Positions 8,384 to 18,161 of a stretch of 64,000 nt of DNA are shown piece after piece. The notes below the pieces were generated by a model. The model was not told the origin of the DNA. It did not search any database and saw nothing but the letters and a program-made list of their open reading frames with translations. The stretch is from Streptomyces sp. DT2A-34 (GTDB lineage: Bacteria; Actinomycetota; Actinomycetes; Streptomycetales; Streptomycetaceae). Every line of letters begins with the position of its first letter. Position 1 is the first letter of the stretch. The position numbers and the translations under genes were made by a program. Where the stretch lies: positions 9,032,001 to 9,096,000 of the forward strand of contig NZ_JASTWJ010000001.1 in assembly GCF_030499515.1 (NCBI RefSeq). The letters are read 5' to 3'.

Positions 8384-9763
8384 GTGCCCTCGATACACGA
8401 CTTCGCGACGTGGGAGCCCGTGCTGAGGCTCCTGCGCGCGAGCAACGCGGAGAGCCTCGCCGCCCCGGGCGGCCACGTGGCGGGACGCATCGACCAGTAC
8501 GGGTGGAGTCTGCCCCTGCGGCGCCGACGGCCGCAGCCCGGGCGGGCCGCTCAAGTCGAGGACCACCAGGACGAGTTCGACGCGGCGGAGCGGGTGCGGA
8601 GCGCGCTCGCGGAGGCCGGGGTCGGCGGTTTCTCGTTCGTGGCGGAGATCTCCCCGGCCGGGCGGACCGTGCTCCACCTGCTCGGTCCCAGCCCTGCTGT
8701 GGAGCCCGGCGTCGGCGGCCCGCACCCAGGTTCTCTCGTCCTGGTCGAGGACGCCGTTCCCGAGCCCTGGCGCCGCCTGCCGGATCCGGTAACCGGGGCG
8801 GTGCCGTCCCCGTCGGCGGACCCGGCCGCGCTGGAGCGGACGCTGCGCGAGCGGATCCCCGATGCCATCGGCGCGACCGAGGCGGAGATCGCCGCCGCGC
8901 AGGCGCGCCTCGGCGTCGAGTTGCCCGACGAGCTCAAGGTGCTCTACCGGGTGACGCGGGCGCGGTGGGAGGACTGGGGCGACTACGAGACGGCAGAGCA
9001 CGTCTACGACGCGGTCGGCTGCGAACTGTTCGCCCTGGACGGCCTGTACATCGCCGACGCGCCGAGCCGTCCCTGCCCGTGGCGGTTCGCGGCGCGGGAG
9101 GCGGTCGTGACTCCGCCCGACGCCGTGGTGCAAGGGGTGGTCGGCTCGCCCGGCTGGATCGTCTTCGGCGACACCGGCGGCGGTGACCGGATCGCAGTCG
9201 ACCTGACTCCCGGTCCGCACGGATACCCGGGCCAGATCATCGTTCTCGGTCACGAGGAGAACATCGGCGCCCACCTGCTCGCGGAGTCGCTCACCGACCT
9301 GGTGCTGAACCGGCGCGAGGACTGGTACTCCGGCCGCCGCGGGACCGAACTGCCGGCCGTGGCCAGGGTCAACAGGGGAAGCCTGCCGAGTGTCCGGGCT
9401 GCGGCCCACCCGGAGTTGGAGGTCCTGTCCATCGGTGTGCTGGAGGGCGAGCCGCTCAGTCTCGCCCCCGTCACCGGCCTGCCCCGCCTGCGCACCCTCA
9501 CCGCCTACCCCGGCACGCTCGCCGACCCGCTGGAGATCGCCAAGCTGACCGGGCTCGAATTCCTGGAGCTCGGGCCGCAGGAGTGGCGTGTTCTCTTGGA
9601 TGCCGGAGCTGTCCCGCGCAGCCTGGCCGCCGCCGCCATCGAGGTGCACGGCGATCAGCACCCGCTTGCGATCGTCGACCTCGCCAACGAGGTCCTCGCC
9701 CTCTGGGACCGCCCCCCGATCACCCGGACCGTCCTCGCAGGCGACCTGGGTCCCGGGGCGTAG
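8384..9763 (+). CDS. SMI1/KNR4-domain protein
   Basis: A 459-residue protein. The N-terminal ~120 residues are of unknown fold; a SMI1/KNR4 (SUKH-like) domain covers about residues 165-305 (AAQARLGVELPDELKVLYRVT; GWIVFGDTGGGDRIAVDLTPG). The C-terminal part looks like a loose leucine-rich stretch (LEVLSIGVLEGEPLSLAPVTGLPRLRTL). SUKH proteins often serve as immunity proteins for contact toxins, but no toxin is adjacent. GTG 8384 (GGAGCC upstream) is chosen over ATG 8324. Confidence 0.75.
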   Translation: MPSIHDFATWEPVLRLLRASNAESLAAPGGHVAGRIDQYGWSLPLRRRRPQPGRAAQVEDHQDEFDAAERVRSALAEAGVGGFSFVAEISPAGRTVLHLLGPSPAVEPGVGGPHPGSLVLVEDAVPEPWRRLPDPVTGAVPSPSADPAALERTLRERIPDAIGATEAEIAAAQARLGVELPDELKVLYRVTRARWEDWGDYETAEHVYDAVGCELFALDGLYIADAPSRPCPWRFAAREAVVTPPDAVVQGVVGSPGWIVFGDTGGGDRIAVDLTPGPHGYPGQIIVLGHEENIGAHLLAESLTDLVLNRREDWYSGRRGTELPAVARVNRGSLPSVRAAAHPELEVLSIGVLEGEPLSLAPVTGLPRLRTLTAYPGTLADPLEIAKLTGLEFLELGPQEWRVLLDAGAVPRSLAAAAIEVHGDQHPLAIVDLANEVLALWDRPPITRTVLAGDLGPGA

Positions 9764-10987
9764 TCAGTAGTCGGCGTTCTTGCCCAGGTACTGCTCCGCG
9801 AACGCCCTGGCCGCAGTCGGGGAGCCGAAGATGCGGCGGAGGCGGGCGAGCGTCGTGCCCGCGCGGTAGGGATCGCCCGACGACGTGCCGTGATAGACCT
9901 CGGAAAGCCAGTGGGAGAACTCCTGGTAGTCCCACACCCGGCCGAGGCAGGCCTGTGAGTAGCCGTCCAGGCCGGTGCCGTCGCCCTTCGTGAGGTGGGC
10001 GACGAGTCCGTCGCCGAGCAGGAAGGCGTCGTGCAGGGCGAGGTTCATGCCCTTGGCGGCGATGGGGGCGGTCAGGTGGGCGGCGTCGCCGGCCAGGAAG
10101 AGGCGGCCGAACACCATGGGCTGGACCACGTAGTTGTGCATGTCGAGGACGCGCTTCTCGATCAGCCGCCCCTCCGTCAGCGGCGGCGCGCCGTTCGCGC
10201 CGAGCCGCTGCTGCAGCTCCGTCCAGACCCGGTCGTGCGACCAGTTCTCCGGGTCGTCGCCGGGCGGGCACTCGAGGTAGTAGCGGGTTACGTCGGCGCT
10301 GCGCGCCATGTGCCCGGCGAACCCGTTCGGATGCATGCCGAACAGGACGCAGTCGGAGGACGGCGGCGCCTCGGCGAGCAGCGCCAGCCAGCCGATGCCG
10401 TAGTCGCTGCGGGAGATGTGGGCACGGTCGGCCGGCAGCGCGGTGCGCGTCACCCCGCGCGCCCCGTCGCAACCCGCCACGAAGTCACAGTGCACGACCT
10501 CCCGTCGACCCGTCCGCGGGCAGGTGTACGACACCGAGGGGCGGTCGGTGTCGAGGTCGTGCAGCTCCACGTCCCGCACGCCGAAGCGTATGGCGCCGCC
10601 GCGCACGTCCGCGTACTCGCGCACCAGGTCCGTCACCAGCAACTGCTGGGGGTAGACCCAGTGATGAACCCCCGTGAGCTCCCCGTACTCGAACCGGTAG
10701 CGCTCCCCGGCGAACCGGAACTCGCACTCGGTGTGCCGCTGCGCCCGCTCCAGCAGGGTGTCCGCGAGACCCCGCCGCTGGAGTCCGCGTACGGCCCACT
10801 CCTCGAGGACCCCGGCCCGCGGCCGCTGCTCGATGAACTCGCGTGTCTCGATCTCCAGCACCAGACAGTCGACGGACGCCGCCCGCAGGATGTTGCCGAT
10901 GGTGAGGCCGGCCGGTCCCGCACCGACGATGACGACCGGAAAGCGTTGGGAGGCCGCGGAGTTGGGATGGGGGGTCGTGGAAGTCAC
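9764..10987 (-). CDS. pobA: 4-hydroxybenzoate 3-monooxygenase
   Basis: FAD-dependent aromatic hydroxylase converting 4-hydroxybenzoate to protocatechuate with NAD(P)H and O2. It has 407 residues, the family length. The FAD site VVIVGAGPAGLTIG is at residues 18-31, followed by RAGVLEEWAV, the DG motif CDGARGVTR and the GD motif LFLAGDAAHLTAPIAAKGMNLALHDAF. No protocatechuate-pathway genes lie next to it here. Confidence 0.9.
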   Translation of the reverse strand: MTSTTPHPNSAASQRFPVVIVGAGPAGLTIGNILRAASVDCLVLEIETREFIEQRPRAGVLEEWAVRGLQRRGLADTLLERAQRHTECEFRFAGERYRFEYGELTGVHHWVYPQQLLVTDLVREYADVRGGAIRFGVRDVELHDLDTDRPSVSYTCPRTGRREVVHCDFVAGCDGARGVTRTALPADRAHISRSDYGIGWLALLAEAPPSSDCVLFGMHPNGFAGHMARSADVTRYYLECPPGDDPENWSHDRVWTELQQRLGANGAPPLTEGRLIEKRVLDMHNYVVQPMVFGRLFLAGDAAHLTAPIAAKGMNLALHDAFLLGDGLVAHLTKGDGTGLDGYSQACLGRVWDYQEFSHWLSEVYHGTSSGDPYRAGTTLARLRRIFGSPTAARAFAEQYLGKNADY

Positions 10988-11141
10988 CCGAGCATTATGC
11001 GGGCCGCCGGTGTGGGGAGGGGAGGCTTCCGGGGCGCGCTCAGTGCGCTGGGACCTCGTGTCCGGAACGCCTGCGTGCCCGCGACGCCTCAGTGACCGCG
11101 ACGCCTCAGTGCCCGCGACCTCCTCGATGCTCCGCTCGGTC

Positions 11142-11549
11142 TCAGCCGAGCCGCGGTATCTCGATCGCCGGGCAGCGGTCCATGACCATCTCCAGGCCCG
11201 CCGCGCGCGTACGGTCGTACGCCGCCTCGTCGATCACTCCGAGCTGGAACCAGACGGCCTTGGCGCCCTTCGCCACCGCCTCGTCGGCGACCGGGCCGGC
11301 GCGGTCGCTGTTGACGAAGACGTCGACCACGTCCACGTCGAAGGGGATGTCCGCCAGGGAGGCATAGCCCGGCTCGCCGTGAACCGTCTCCGCCTTCGGG
11401 TGGACCGGCACGATGCGCTTGCCATAACGCTGTAGTACGTCGGCGACCCCGTACGCCGCCCGCCGCTGGTTCGACGACAGGCCCACGACGGCCCAGGTGT
11501 CGCCCAGTTCGGTGAGGATCCTGCGGACCGCTGCCTCGTCGCCGTACAC
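11142..11549 (-). CDS. CoA-binding (YccU-like) protein
   Basis: A 135-residue Rossmann-fold CoA-binding domain (WAVVGLSSNQRRAAYGVADVLQRYGKRIVPVHP; VVDVFVNSDRAGPVADEAVAKGAKAVWFQLGV). The GTG start at 11549 has GGGGAGG upstream; the longer open frame upstream is not protein-like. The biological role of these small CoA-binding proteins is not settled. Confidence 0.85.
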   Translation of the reverse strand: MYGDEAAVRRILTELGDTWAVVGLSSNQRRAAYGVADVLQRYGKRIVPVHPKAETVHGEPGYASLADIPFDVDVVDVFVNSDRAGPVADEAVAKGAKAVWFQLGVIDEAAYDRTRAAGLEMVMDRCPAIEIPRLG

Positions 11550-11762
11550 CGCCGGCCTCCCCTTGCTTCGTACAGCTGCCGTCCAGCTGTTCTCATGACC
11601 GACAACGGCCGACGAAGCTCCAGGATTCCCGGCGTCCACCCCACGGTTCCCGGCAACCCCGGCCCCACCCAGCGAGCTCCCGAGAGACCCGACGTACGCC
11701 ACGCTGACCGGAAAGCGGGCCGGATGGCTGCGCAGGACCGCGCGGCCGCCTACGCTCGCTCC

Positions 11763-12482
11763 GTGCTGCGCATCATCGACGCCCGAACCGGCGAGCCCGT
11801 CGACGCCGCGCCCGCCCGGCGGGGCCTGACCCGCGTCGAGGCGCATACCGACGGCTTCGACGTCACCGCCCTACGCCTCCTGCTGGTCGCCGATCTCCTC
11901 GTCCGTGCCCTGGAACTCGGCGGTACGCCGGTCTGGGCGCTGCTCGACGACGACCGGCAGCAGGCGGAGCTCCGGGCCGGCGCCGCCGCGCTGGGCATCC
12001 GGCCCTTCGAGGACGGCCGGGGCGCCGCATCGGGCCTGGGCGAGGCGCAGGTCATCCACGTCGTCCGCGAGGGCGGCGCGGAACCCGACGGTGTACGGGT
12101 CGCCGTCGCGCCGGTGCACTCGCAGGCACCCCCCGAGGAGGCCGACCCCGCCGCCCTGCGCCTCGCGCTGCTCTCGCGGCGCAGGAACGTGCCCGAACGG
12201 CTCGACACGGCCGCTCTCGGCGAAGCCCACGACACCCTCGTCCGCTGGCGCCGCGCCGTCGCCGCGTGGGCGCAGCAGCCGTCGCGGCCCATCCCCGACG
12301 AGGTGCGGACGGAGCTCCGCAGCGCCTGGGAGAACGACCTCGACGTCCCCGGGGTGCTCGGCGTCCTGCGGTGGGTGGAGACCGCACCGGACCTGCCGGA
12401 CGGCGCCCGCTTCGAGACGTACGCCTACGCCGACCGCCTCCTCGGCCTCGACCTGACCCGCGACCTGGGAACCCCGGCATGA
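11763..12482 (+). CDS. cysteinyl-tRNA synthetase-like protein without catalytic motifs
   Basis: A 239-residue protein. The beginning (LRIIDARTGEPVDAAPARRGLTRVEAHTD) and the leucine-rich segment after it follow the N-terminal layout of cysteinyl-tRNA synthetase or MshC, but the HIGH and KMSKS motifs are absent. The C-terminal half (ALRLALLSRRRNVPERLD...LVRWRRAVAAWAQQPS) resembles the helical domain of the same family. It overlaps the next gene by 4 bases (ATGA). Start uncertain: GTG 11763 or ATG 11724. Function unknown; similarity judged by eye. Confidence 0.5.
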   Translation: MLRIIDARTGEPVDAAPARRGLTRVEAHTDGFDVTALRLLLVADLLVRALELGGTPVWALLDDDRQQAELRAGAAALGIRPFEDGRGAASGLGEAQVIHVVREGGAEPDGVRVAVAPVHSQAPPEEADPAALRLALLSRRRNVPERLDTAALGEAHDTLVRWRRAVAAWAQQPSRPIPDEVRTELRSAWENDLDVPGVLGVLRWVETAPDLPDGARFETYAYADRLLGLDLTRDLGTPA

Positions 12483-13021
12483 CCGCGCGCATCGGAGCGG
12501 GCCCGCTGCGCCGTCTGGTCGTCCTGCGGCACGCCAAGTCCGCCTGGCCGGACGGCGTCGCCGACCACGAGCGCCCACTTGCCCCGCGCGGCCGCCGGGA
12601 CGCCCCGGTCGTGGGCCGGACGCTGGCCGAGGCCGACTGTCTGCCGGACCTCGCCCTGTGCTCGACCGCCGTACGCGCGCGTGAAACCTGGGAACTGGCC
12701 GCCGCCCAGTGGGGCACGCCACCGCCGGTGCGCCACGAGCCGCGGCTGTACGCTGCGGACGTCCCCGACCTGCTGGAGGTCGTGCGGGAGGTGCCCTCCG
12801 AGGTCGAGACGCTGTTGCTGGTCGGGCACAACCCCGGCCTGGAGGACCTCGTCCTCGAACTCGCCGGCGACGGTCTCGACGACGCGCTGGACCAGGTCCG
12901 TACGAAGTTCCCGACTTCGGCGATCGCCGTCCTGGCCTGGCACGGCACCACCTGGCAGGCCCTCGCGCCCGGCACGGCGCTGCTGACGAGCGTGATGGTG
13001 GCGCGGGGCAAGAAGAAGTGA
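12479..13021 (+). CDS. SixA-like histidine phosphatase
   Basis: A 180-residue member of the histidine phosphatase superfamily. The catalytic RHG motif appears as LRHAKSAW at about residues 16-23; further conserved features are LCSTAVRARETWE and the second His in LLLVGHNPGLEDL. SixA-type enzymes dephosphorylate phosphohistidine proteins. It is translationally coupled to the upstream gene. Confidence 0.88.
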   Translation: MTARIGAGPLRRLVVLRHAKSAWPDGVADHERPLAPRGRRDAPVVGRTLAEADCLPDLALCSTAVRARETWELAAAQWGTPPPVRHEPRLYAADVPDLLEVVREVPSEVETLLLVGHNPGLEDLVLELAGDGLDDALDQVRTKFPTSAIAVLAWHGTTWQALAPGTALLTSVMVARGKKK

Positions 13022-13068
13022 GCGCCTCCCGCGCGGGCGGCCGGAGGCGCTGCGCATAGGCTGGCCGG

Positions 13069-13695
13069 ATGCAGGACGAGTACCGCACAGTCGCCCACGC
13101 GGGCGTCCACGAGACCGAGGTCAACCGCTCACGCTTCATCTGTGCGCTCGCCCCGGCGGCCACCGAACAGGAGGCCCAGGACTTCCTCGCCGCCCTCCGC
13201 AAGAAGCACGCCGACGCCACCCACAACTGCTGGGCCTACGTCATCGGCGCCGACGCCGCGATCCAGAAGGCGAGCGACGACGGCGAACCGGGCGGCACGG
13301 CCGGCGTCCCCATGCTCCAGATGCTGCTGCGCCGCGACATGCGGTACGTCGTCGCCGTCGTCACCCGTTACTACGGCGGCGTCAAGCTCGGCGCCGGCGG
13401 GCTGATCCGGGCGTACGGCGGAGCGGTCGGCGAGGCCCTGGACGCGGTTGGCACGATCACCCGGCGCCGCTTCCGGCTGGCCACGGTGACCGTCGACCAC
13501 CAGCGCGCGGGCAAGGTGCAGAACGATCTGAGGTCGACCGGGCGCGAGGTGCGGGACGTGCGGTACGGGGAGGCGGTCACGATCGAGATCGGTCTTCCGG
13601 ACGCCGATGTGGAGGCGTTCCGGGGGTGGCTCGCGGATGCGACGGCGGGGACGGCGGGGTTCGAGCTCGGGGGAGAGGCGTACGGGGACGCGTGA
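13069..13695 (+). CDS. YigZ/IMPACT family protein
   Basis: A 208-residue protein with the UPF0029 (IMPACT N-terminal) domain, seen in NCWAYVIG, SDDGEPGGTAGVPML and VTRYYGGVKLGAGGLIRAYG, followed by a ferredoxin-like C-terminal domain. The family is linked to translation control in eukaryotes; the bacterial role is unclear. Confidence 0.9.
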   Translation: MQDEYRTVAHAGVHETEVNRSRFICALAPAATEQEAQDFLAALRKKHADATHNCWAYVIGADAAIQKASDDGEPGGTAGVPMLQMLLRRDMRYVVAVVTRYYGGVKLGAGGLIRAYGGAVGEALDAVGTITRRRFRLATVTVDHQRAGKVQNDLRSTGREVRDVRYGEAVTIEIGLPDADVEAFRGWLADATAGTAGFELGGEAYGDA

Positions 13696-13848
13696 CGGGC
13701 GAGGGGGACAGCCGCGCCGGGTCAGGCAGGGGCGACAGGGACGACAGGGGTGAAATGTCCGTAACGGGCGTATGGCGAGCCTGTCATGACGGGGCGATAC
13801 GGGAGTAACCGCCCGTGCTGTCAGACCCGGCCGTTAGTCTCGGGGATC

Positions 13849-15012
13849 ATGAGGCTGCTGCACACTTCCGACTGGCATCTCGGCCGGGCGTTCCACCGGG
13901 TCACCATGCTCGGCGCCCAGTCCGAGTTCATCGGCCATCTCGTCACGACCGTGCGTGAGCGCGGCGTGGACGCGGTGGTCGTGTCGGGAGACGTGTACGA
14001 CCGGGCGGTGCCGCCGCTCGCCGCGGTCGAGCTGTTCGACGACGCCCTGCACCGGCTCGCCGACCTCGGTGTGCCGACGGTGATGATCTCCGGGAACCAC
14101 GACTCGGCCCGCCGGCTCGGTGTGGGCGCGGGGCTGATCGGGCGTGCGGGCATCCATCTGCGGACCGACCCGTCGGCGTGCGGCACACCGGTCGTGCTCC
14201 AGGACGATTTCGGCGAGGTGGCCTTCTACGGACTGCCCTACCTCGAACCCGCCCTGGTGAAGGACGAGTTCGGGGTCGAGAAGGCTGGGCACGAGACCGT
14301 GCTCGCCGCCGCCATGGACCGCGTGCGCGCCGACCTCGCCACACGCGCGCGTGGCACGCGGTCGGTCGTCCTCGCGCACGCCTTCGTCACCGGCGGCGAG
14401 GCCAGCGACAGCGAGCGGGACATCACCGTCGGCGGGGTGGCCGCGGTACCCGCCGGCGTCTTCGACGGCGTCGACTACGCGGCGCTGGGCCATCTGCACG
14501 GCTGCCAGACCATCACCGAGCGCGTCCGCTACTCGGGCTCGCCGCTGCCGTACTCCTTCTCGGAGGCCGACCACCGCAAGAGCATGTGGCTCGTCGACCT
14601 GGACGCCGACGGCGCGGTCACCGCCGAGCGCGTCGACTGCCCGGTGCCGCGTGCGCTCGCACGGATCCGCGGGACGCTGGAGGAACTGCTCGCCGATCCC
14701 GAGCTCGCGCGGCACGAGGAGGCGTGGGTCGAGGCGACGCTCACGGACGCGGTGCGCCCCGCGGACCCCATGGCCCGCCTCGCCGAGCGCTTCCCGCACA
14801 CGCTCAGCCTGGTCTTCGACCCCGAGCGGGCGCCTGACGATCCCGAGGTGTCCTACGCGCAGCGGCTCGCGGGCCGCAGCGAGCAGGAGATCGCGGAGGA
14901 CTTCGTGGCCCATGTGCGCGGGGCCGGGCCCGACGAGCACGAACAGGGCGTGCTGCGGGACGCCTTCGACGCGGTGCGGGCCGACGAGGCCGTGCGGGAG
15001 GTGGCGCGATGA
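13849..15012 (+). CDS. sbcD: exonuclease subunit SbcD
   Basis: Nuclease subunit of the SbcCD (Mre11-Rad50) complex, which cuts DNA hairpins and blocked double-strand ends. It has 387 residues. Metallophosphoesterase motifs are in order: SDWHLGR, VSGDVYDR, SGNHDS, LAHAFV and ALGHLHG. It overlaps sbcC by 4 bases (ATGA), a coupled operon. Confidence 0.95.
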   Translation: MRLLHTSDWHLGRAFHRVTMLGAQSEFIGHLVTTVRERGVDAVVVSGDVYDRAVPPLAAVELFDDALHRLADLGVPTVMISGNHDSARRLGVGAGLIGRAGIHLRTDPSACGTPVVLQDDFGEVAFYGLPYLEPALVKDEFGVEKAGHETVLAAAMDRVRADLATRARGTRSVVLAHAFVTGGEASDSERDITVGGVAAVPAGVFDGVDYAALGHLHGCQTITERVRYSGSPLPYSFSEADHRKSMWLVDLDADGAVTAERVDCPVPRALARIRGTLEELLADPELARHEEAWVEATLTDAVRPADPMARLAERFPHTLSLVFDPERAPDDPEVSYAQRLAGRSEQEIAEDFVAHVRGAGPDEHEQGVLRDAFDAVRADEAVREVAR

Positions 15013-18000
15013 GGCTCCATCGCCTCGACGTGACGGCCTTCGGGCCCTTCGGCAGCTCTCAGAGCGTCGACTTCGACGCGCTGTCGGCGGCCGGGCTCTT
15101 CCTGCTGCACGGACCGACCGGCGCCGGCAAGACCTCCGTCCTGGACGCCGTCTGCTACGCGCTCTACGGCTCCGTGCCGGGCGCCCGCCAGAGCGGCCAG
15201 GGCATGACCCTGCGCAGCGACCACGCCGCGGCCGGCACGCGCACGGAAGTCCGCCTCGAACTCACCGTCGCCGGACGCCGGTTGGAGATCACCCGGCAAC
15301 CGCCCTGGGAGCGCCCCAAGAAGCGCGGCTCGGGTACGACACTCGACAAGGCGCAGAGCTGGCTGCGCGCGTACGACCCACAGGCCGGGACCTGGAAGGA
15401 CCTCAGCCGCTCGCACCAGGAGATCGGCGAGGAGATCACCCAGCTGCTCGGCATGAGCCGCGAGCAGTTCTGCCAGGTCGTGCTGCTGCCCCAGGGCGAC
15501 TTCGCCCGCTTCCTGCGCGCCGACGCCGAGGCCCGCGGCAGGCTGCTGGGCCGCCTCTTCGACACCCACCGCTTCGCGGAGGTCGAAAAGCGCCTCGCCG
15601 AGCGCCGACGGGCGGCCGAGGCCCAGGTGCGGGACGGCGACGCCGCGCTGCTGGCCGACGCCCACCGGATGCAGCAGGCCGCGGGCGACGCCATGCCGTT
15701 GCCCGACCTCGCACCGGGCGAGCCGGGCCTGGCCGACGCCGTCCTCGGCGCCGCCGCCGTCGCCCGCAGCACCGCCCGTGAGCAGCTGACCGTCGCCCAC
15801 TGCCGCCTCTTGGCCGCCGAGTCCGCCCAGGCCGCCGCCGACCACGCCCTGGCCGACGTACGCGAAGTGGCCCGGCTGCAGCGGCGGTTCGCCGAAGCAC
15901 GTCAGCGCGCCCGGTTGCTTCAGGAGCGGGCCGACGCCCACCGGGAGGCGCAGGCGCGCATGGAGCGGGCCCGCAAGGCCGAGGCCGTGGCACCGGCGCT
16001 GGAGCTGCGGGAGGCCACCGAAGCCGAACACCGTCGGGCGGCCGTGGCGGAGGCACGCGCGCGTGCGCTGCTGCGAGGCGCCTTCGGCGAGACGGACGCC
16101 GGAGCTGGGCCGGACGAGGGCACGAGGACCGGACCCGGCGGCGATCCCGGAGCCGGGCACGTGGCCCTTCGGCCGGAGGACGTCTCGGCCAGTGGGCGCC
16201 GCGGGGCCTTTGAAGCGCACGCGTCTGCCCGGACGACGGACACCCTCGCCGACGCCGGTGCCGCCGGGCTCGCCGCCGCCGCGCGTCGGGTCGCCGAGGA
16301 GCTGGGCGGGCTGGAGTCGGCCCGTCGCGGCGAGCAGCGGCTGGCCGAACTCGTCGCGGAGCGCGCGGATCTGGACCGCCAGGAGCGGGCGGACGACGAC
16401 GTCCGGCTGGAGGCCGAGGCCTGGCTCGCCGGGTGGGAGGAGACCCGGGCCGCACTGCACGCCCGGATCGAGTCCGCGCAGGAGGCCGCGAGCCGCGCCG
16501 ACCAACTGGCCGTGCAGCGCGAGCCCGCGCGGCAGCGGCTCGCCGCAGCGCGGATGCGTGACCAACTGGCCGGCGACACGGAAACGGCCGCCCGACAGGC
16601 CTCCGACGCCCAGGAGTCGGCGTTGAAGGCCAAGGCGCACTGGCTGGACGTCAAGGAACAGCGCCTCAACGGCATCGCCGCCGAACTCGCGGCACAGCTC
16701 GAGGACGGCGAACCCTGTGCTGTCTGCGGCGCCACGGAGCACCCCGCACCCGCCCGCAAGGACGTCGGACACGTCGACCGGGAAGCCGAGGAGCGGGCGC
16801 TGGCCGCATACCAGCAGGCGGAGGAACGGCACGCCGAGAACGAACGGCGCCTGGGCGTCGTACGGGAAGCCCTCGCCGCCGCCAGTGCCGAGGCCGCCGA
16901 CCTGCCGACAAGCCAACTCGCGGAAGCCGCCGACAAGTTGGAGCGGCTGTTCAGCCAGGCCCGCAGGGACGCCTCCGCGCTGCACTCCGTCCACGAGGAG
17001 CTGCGGCGGGCCGAGGCGGAACACGAGCGGCGCACCGCCGCCCACCAGCAGGCGGCCGTCCGCGCCGCCGCCCGGGTCGGCCACCGCGAGCGGCTGGACC
17101 GCGAGAAGGGTGTTCTGGAAGCGGAGTTGGCACAGGCCCGTGGCGCCGCCGACAGCGTGGCCGCGCGGGCCGCGCAGCTGGAGCGGCAGGTCACGCTGCT
17201 CACCGACGCCGCCGACACGGCGCGCGCCGCCGCCGACACCGCCCAGCGGCTCAAGGACGCCGACGCCCGCCTGGCCGACGCCGCCTTCCGCGCGGGCTTC
17301 GACACCCCGCAGGCCGCGGCCGCCGCGCTCCTCGACGACGCCGCGCACCGCGAGCTCCAACGACGGCTGGACGCCTGGCAGTCCGAGGAGGCCGCCGTAC
17401 GCGCCGTCCTCGCCGAGGCCGACACCGCGGCCGCCGCCGAGCAGCCACCCGCCGACCTCGTTTCCGCGGAGCGTGCCGCCACCGCCGCGGCGCAGCGCGT
17501 CCGCGACGCCGCCTCCGCGCGCGACGCGGCGGCCCGACGCTGCACCGAGCTCGACCGGCTGTCCACGCGCGCGACCACCGCCGTACGCCAACTCGCCCCG
17601 CTGCGCGAGGAGTACGACCGCGTGGCCCGCCTCGCCTCTCTCGCCGCGGGGACCTCGGCGGACAACGAACGCAAGATGCGCCTGGAGTCGTACGTGCTCG
17701 CGGCCCGCCTCGAACAGGTCGCCGCCGCCGCGACCGTACGGCTGCAGCGCATGTCGTCCGGCCGCTACACCCTCGTCCACTCCGACGACCGGGCCGGCCG
17801 CGGCCGCAGCGGGCTCGGGCTGCACGTCGTCGACGCCTGGACCGGGCGTGAGCGGGACACGGCGACCCTGTCGGGCGGGGAGACGTTCTTCGCCTCCCTC
17901 GCCCTGGCCCTCGGCCTCGCGGACGTCGTCACCGACGAGGCCGGCGGGGTCCGCCTCGACACGCTCTTCATCGACGAGGGCTTCGGCAGCCTCGACGACC

Positions 18001-18161
18001 AGACCCTCGACGAGGTGCTCGACGTCCTCGACTCCCTGCGCGAGCGCGACCGCAGCGTCGGGATCGTCAGCCATGTCGCCGATCTGCGGCGGCGCATCCA
18101 TGCGCAACTGGAGGTCGTGAAGGGGAGATCGGGGTCGGTGCTGCGGCAGCGGGGGCACTGA
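15009..18161 (+). CDS. sbcC: exonuclease subunit SbcC
   Basis: Rad50-like ATPase of the SbcCD complex, 1050 residues. Walker A GPTGAGKTS is near residue 35, long coiled coils follow, the zinc hook CAVCGATEHP is near residue 570, the ABC signature LSGGETFF near 955 and Walker [13 protein letters not shown] near 985. The last 185 bp before 18152 are the left copy of the element's attachment repeat, so the final residues VLRQRGH are supplied at the junction; the chromosomal remnant at 45385 ends VLRQRGA. The protein is otherwise intact. Confidence 0.95.
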   Translation: MRLHRLDVTAFGPFGSSQSVDFDALSAAGLFLLHGPTGAGKTSVLDAVCYALYGSVPGARQSGQGMTLRSDHAAAGTRTEVRLELTVAGRRLEITRQPPWERPKKRGSGTTLDKAQSWLRAYDPQAGTWKDLSRSHQEIGEEITQLLGMSREQFCQVVLLPQGDFARFLRADAEARGRLLGRLFDTHRFAEVEKRLAERRRAAEAQVRDGDAALLADAHRMQQAAGDAMPLPDLAPGEPGLADAVLGAAAVARSTAREQLTVAHCRLLAAESAQAAADHALADVREVARLQRRFAEARQRARLLQERADAHREAQARMERARKAEAVAPALELREATEAEHRRAAVAEARARALLRGAFGETDAGAGPDEGTRTGPGGDPGAGHVALRPEDVSASGRRGAFEAHASARTTDTLADAGAAGLAAAARRVAEELGGLESARRGEQRLAELVAERADLDRQERADDDVRLEAEAWLAGWEETRAALHARIESAQEAASRADQLAVQREPARQRLAAARMRDQLAGDTETAARQASDAQESALKAKAHWLDVKEQRLNGIAAELAAQLEDGEPCAVCGATEHPAPARKDVGHVDREAEERALAAYQQAEERHAENERRLGVVREALAAASAEAADLPTSQLAEAADKLERLFSQARRDASALHSVHEELRRAEAEHERRTAAHQQAAVRAAARVGHRERLDREKGVLEAELAQARGAADSVAARAAQLERQVTLLTDAADTARAAADTAQRLKDADARLADAAFRAGFDTPQAAAAALLDDAAHRELQRRLDAWQSEEAAVRAVLAEADTAAAAEQPPADLVSAERAATAAAQRVRDAASARDAAARRCTELDRLSTRATTAVRQLAPLREEYDRVARLASLAAGTSADNERKMRLESYVLAARLEQVAAAATVRLQRMSSGRYTLVHSDDRAGRGRSGLGLHVVDAWTGRERDTATLSGGETFFASLALALGLADVVTDEAGGVRLDTLFIDEGFGSLDDQTLDEVLDVLDSLRERDRSVGIVSHVADLRRRIHAQLEVVKGRSGSVLRQRGH
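17967..18151 (+). repeat. left attachment repeat (attL) in sbcC
   Basis: 185 bases identical to 45191-45375 (constant offset 27224). They cover the last 62 codons of sbcC. Identity stops at C/G (17966/45190) and at G/C (18152/45376). I read this as the site where the element recombined into sbcC. Confidence 0.85.
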
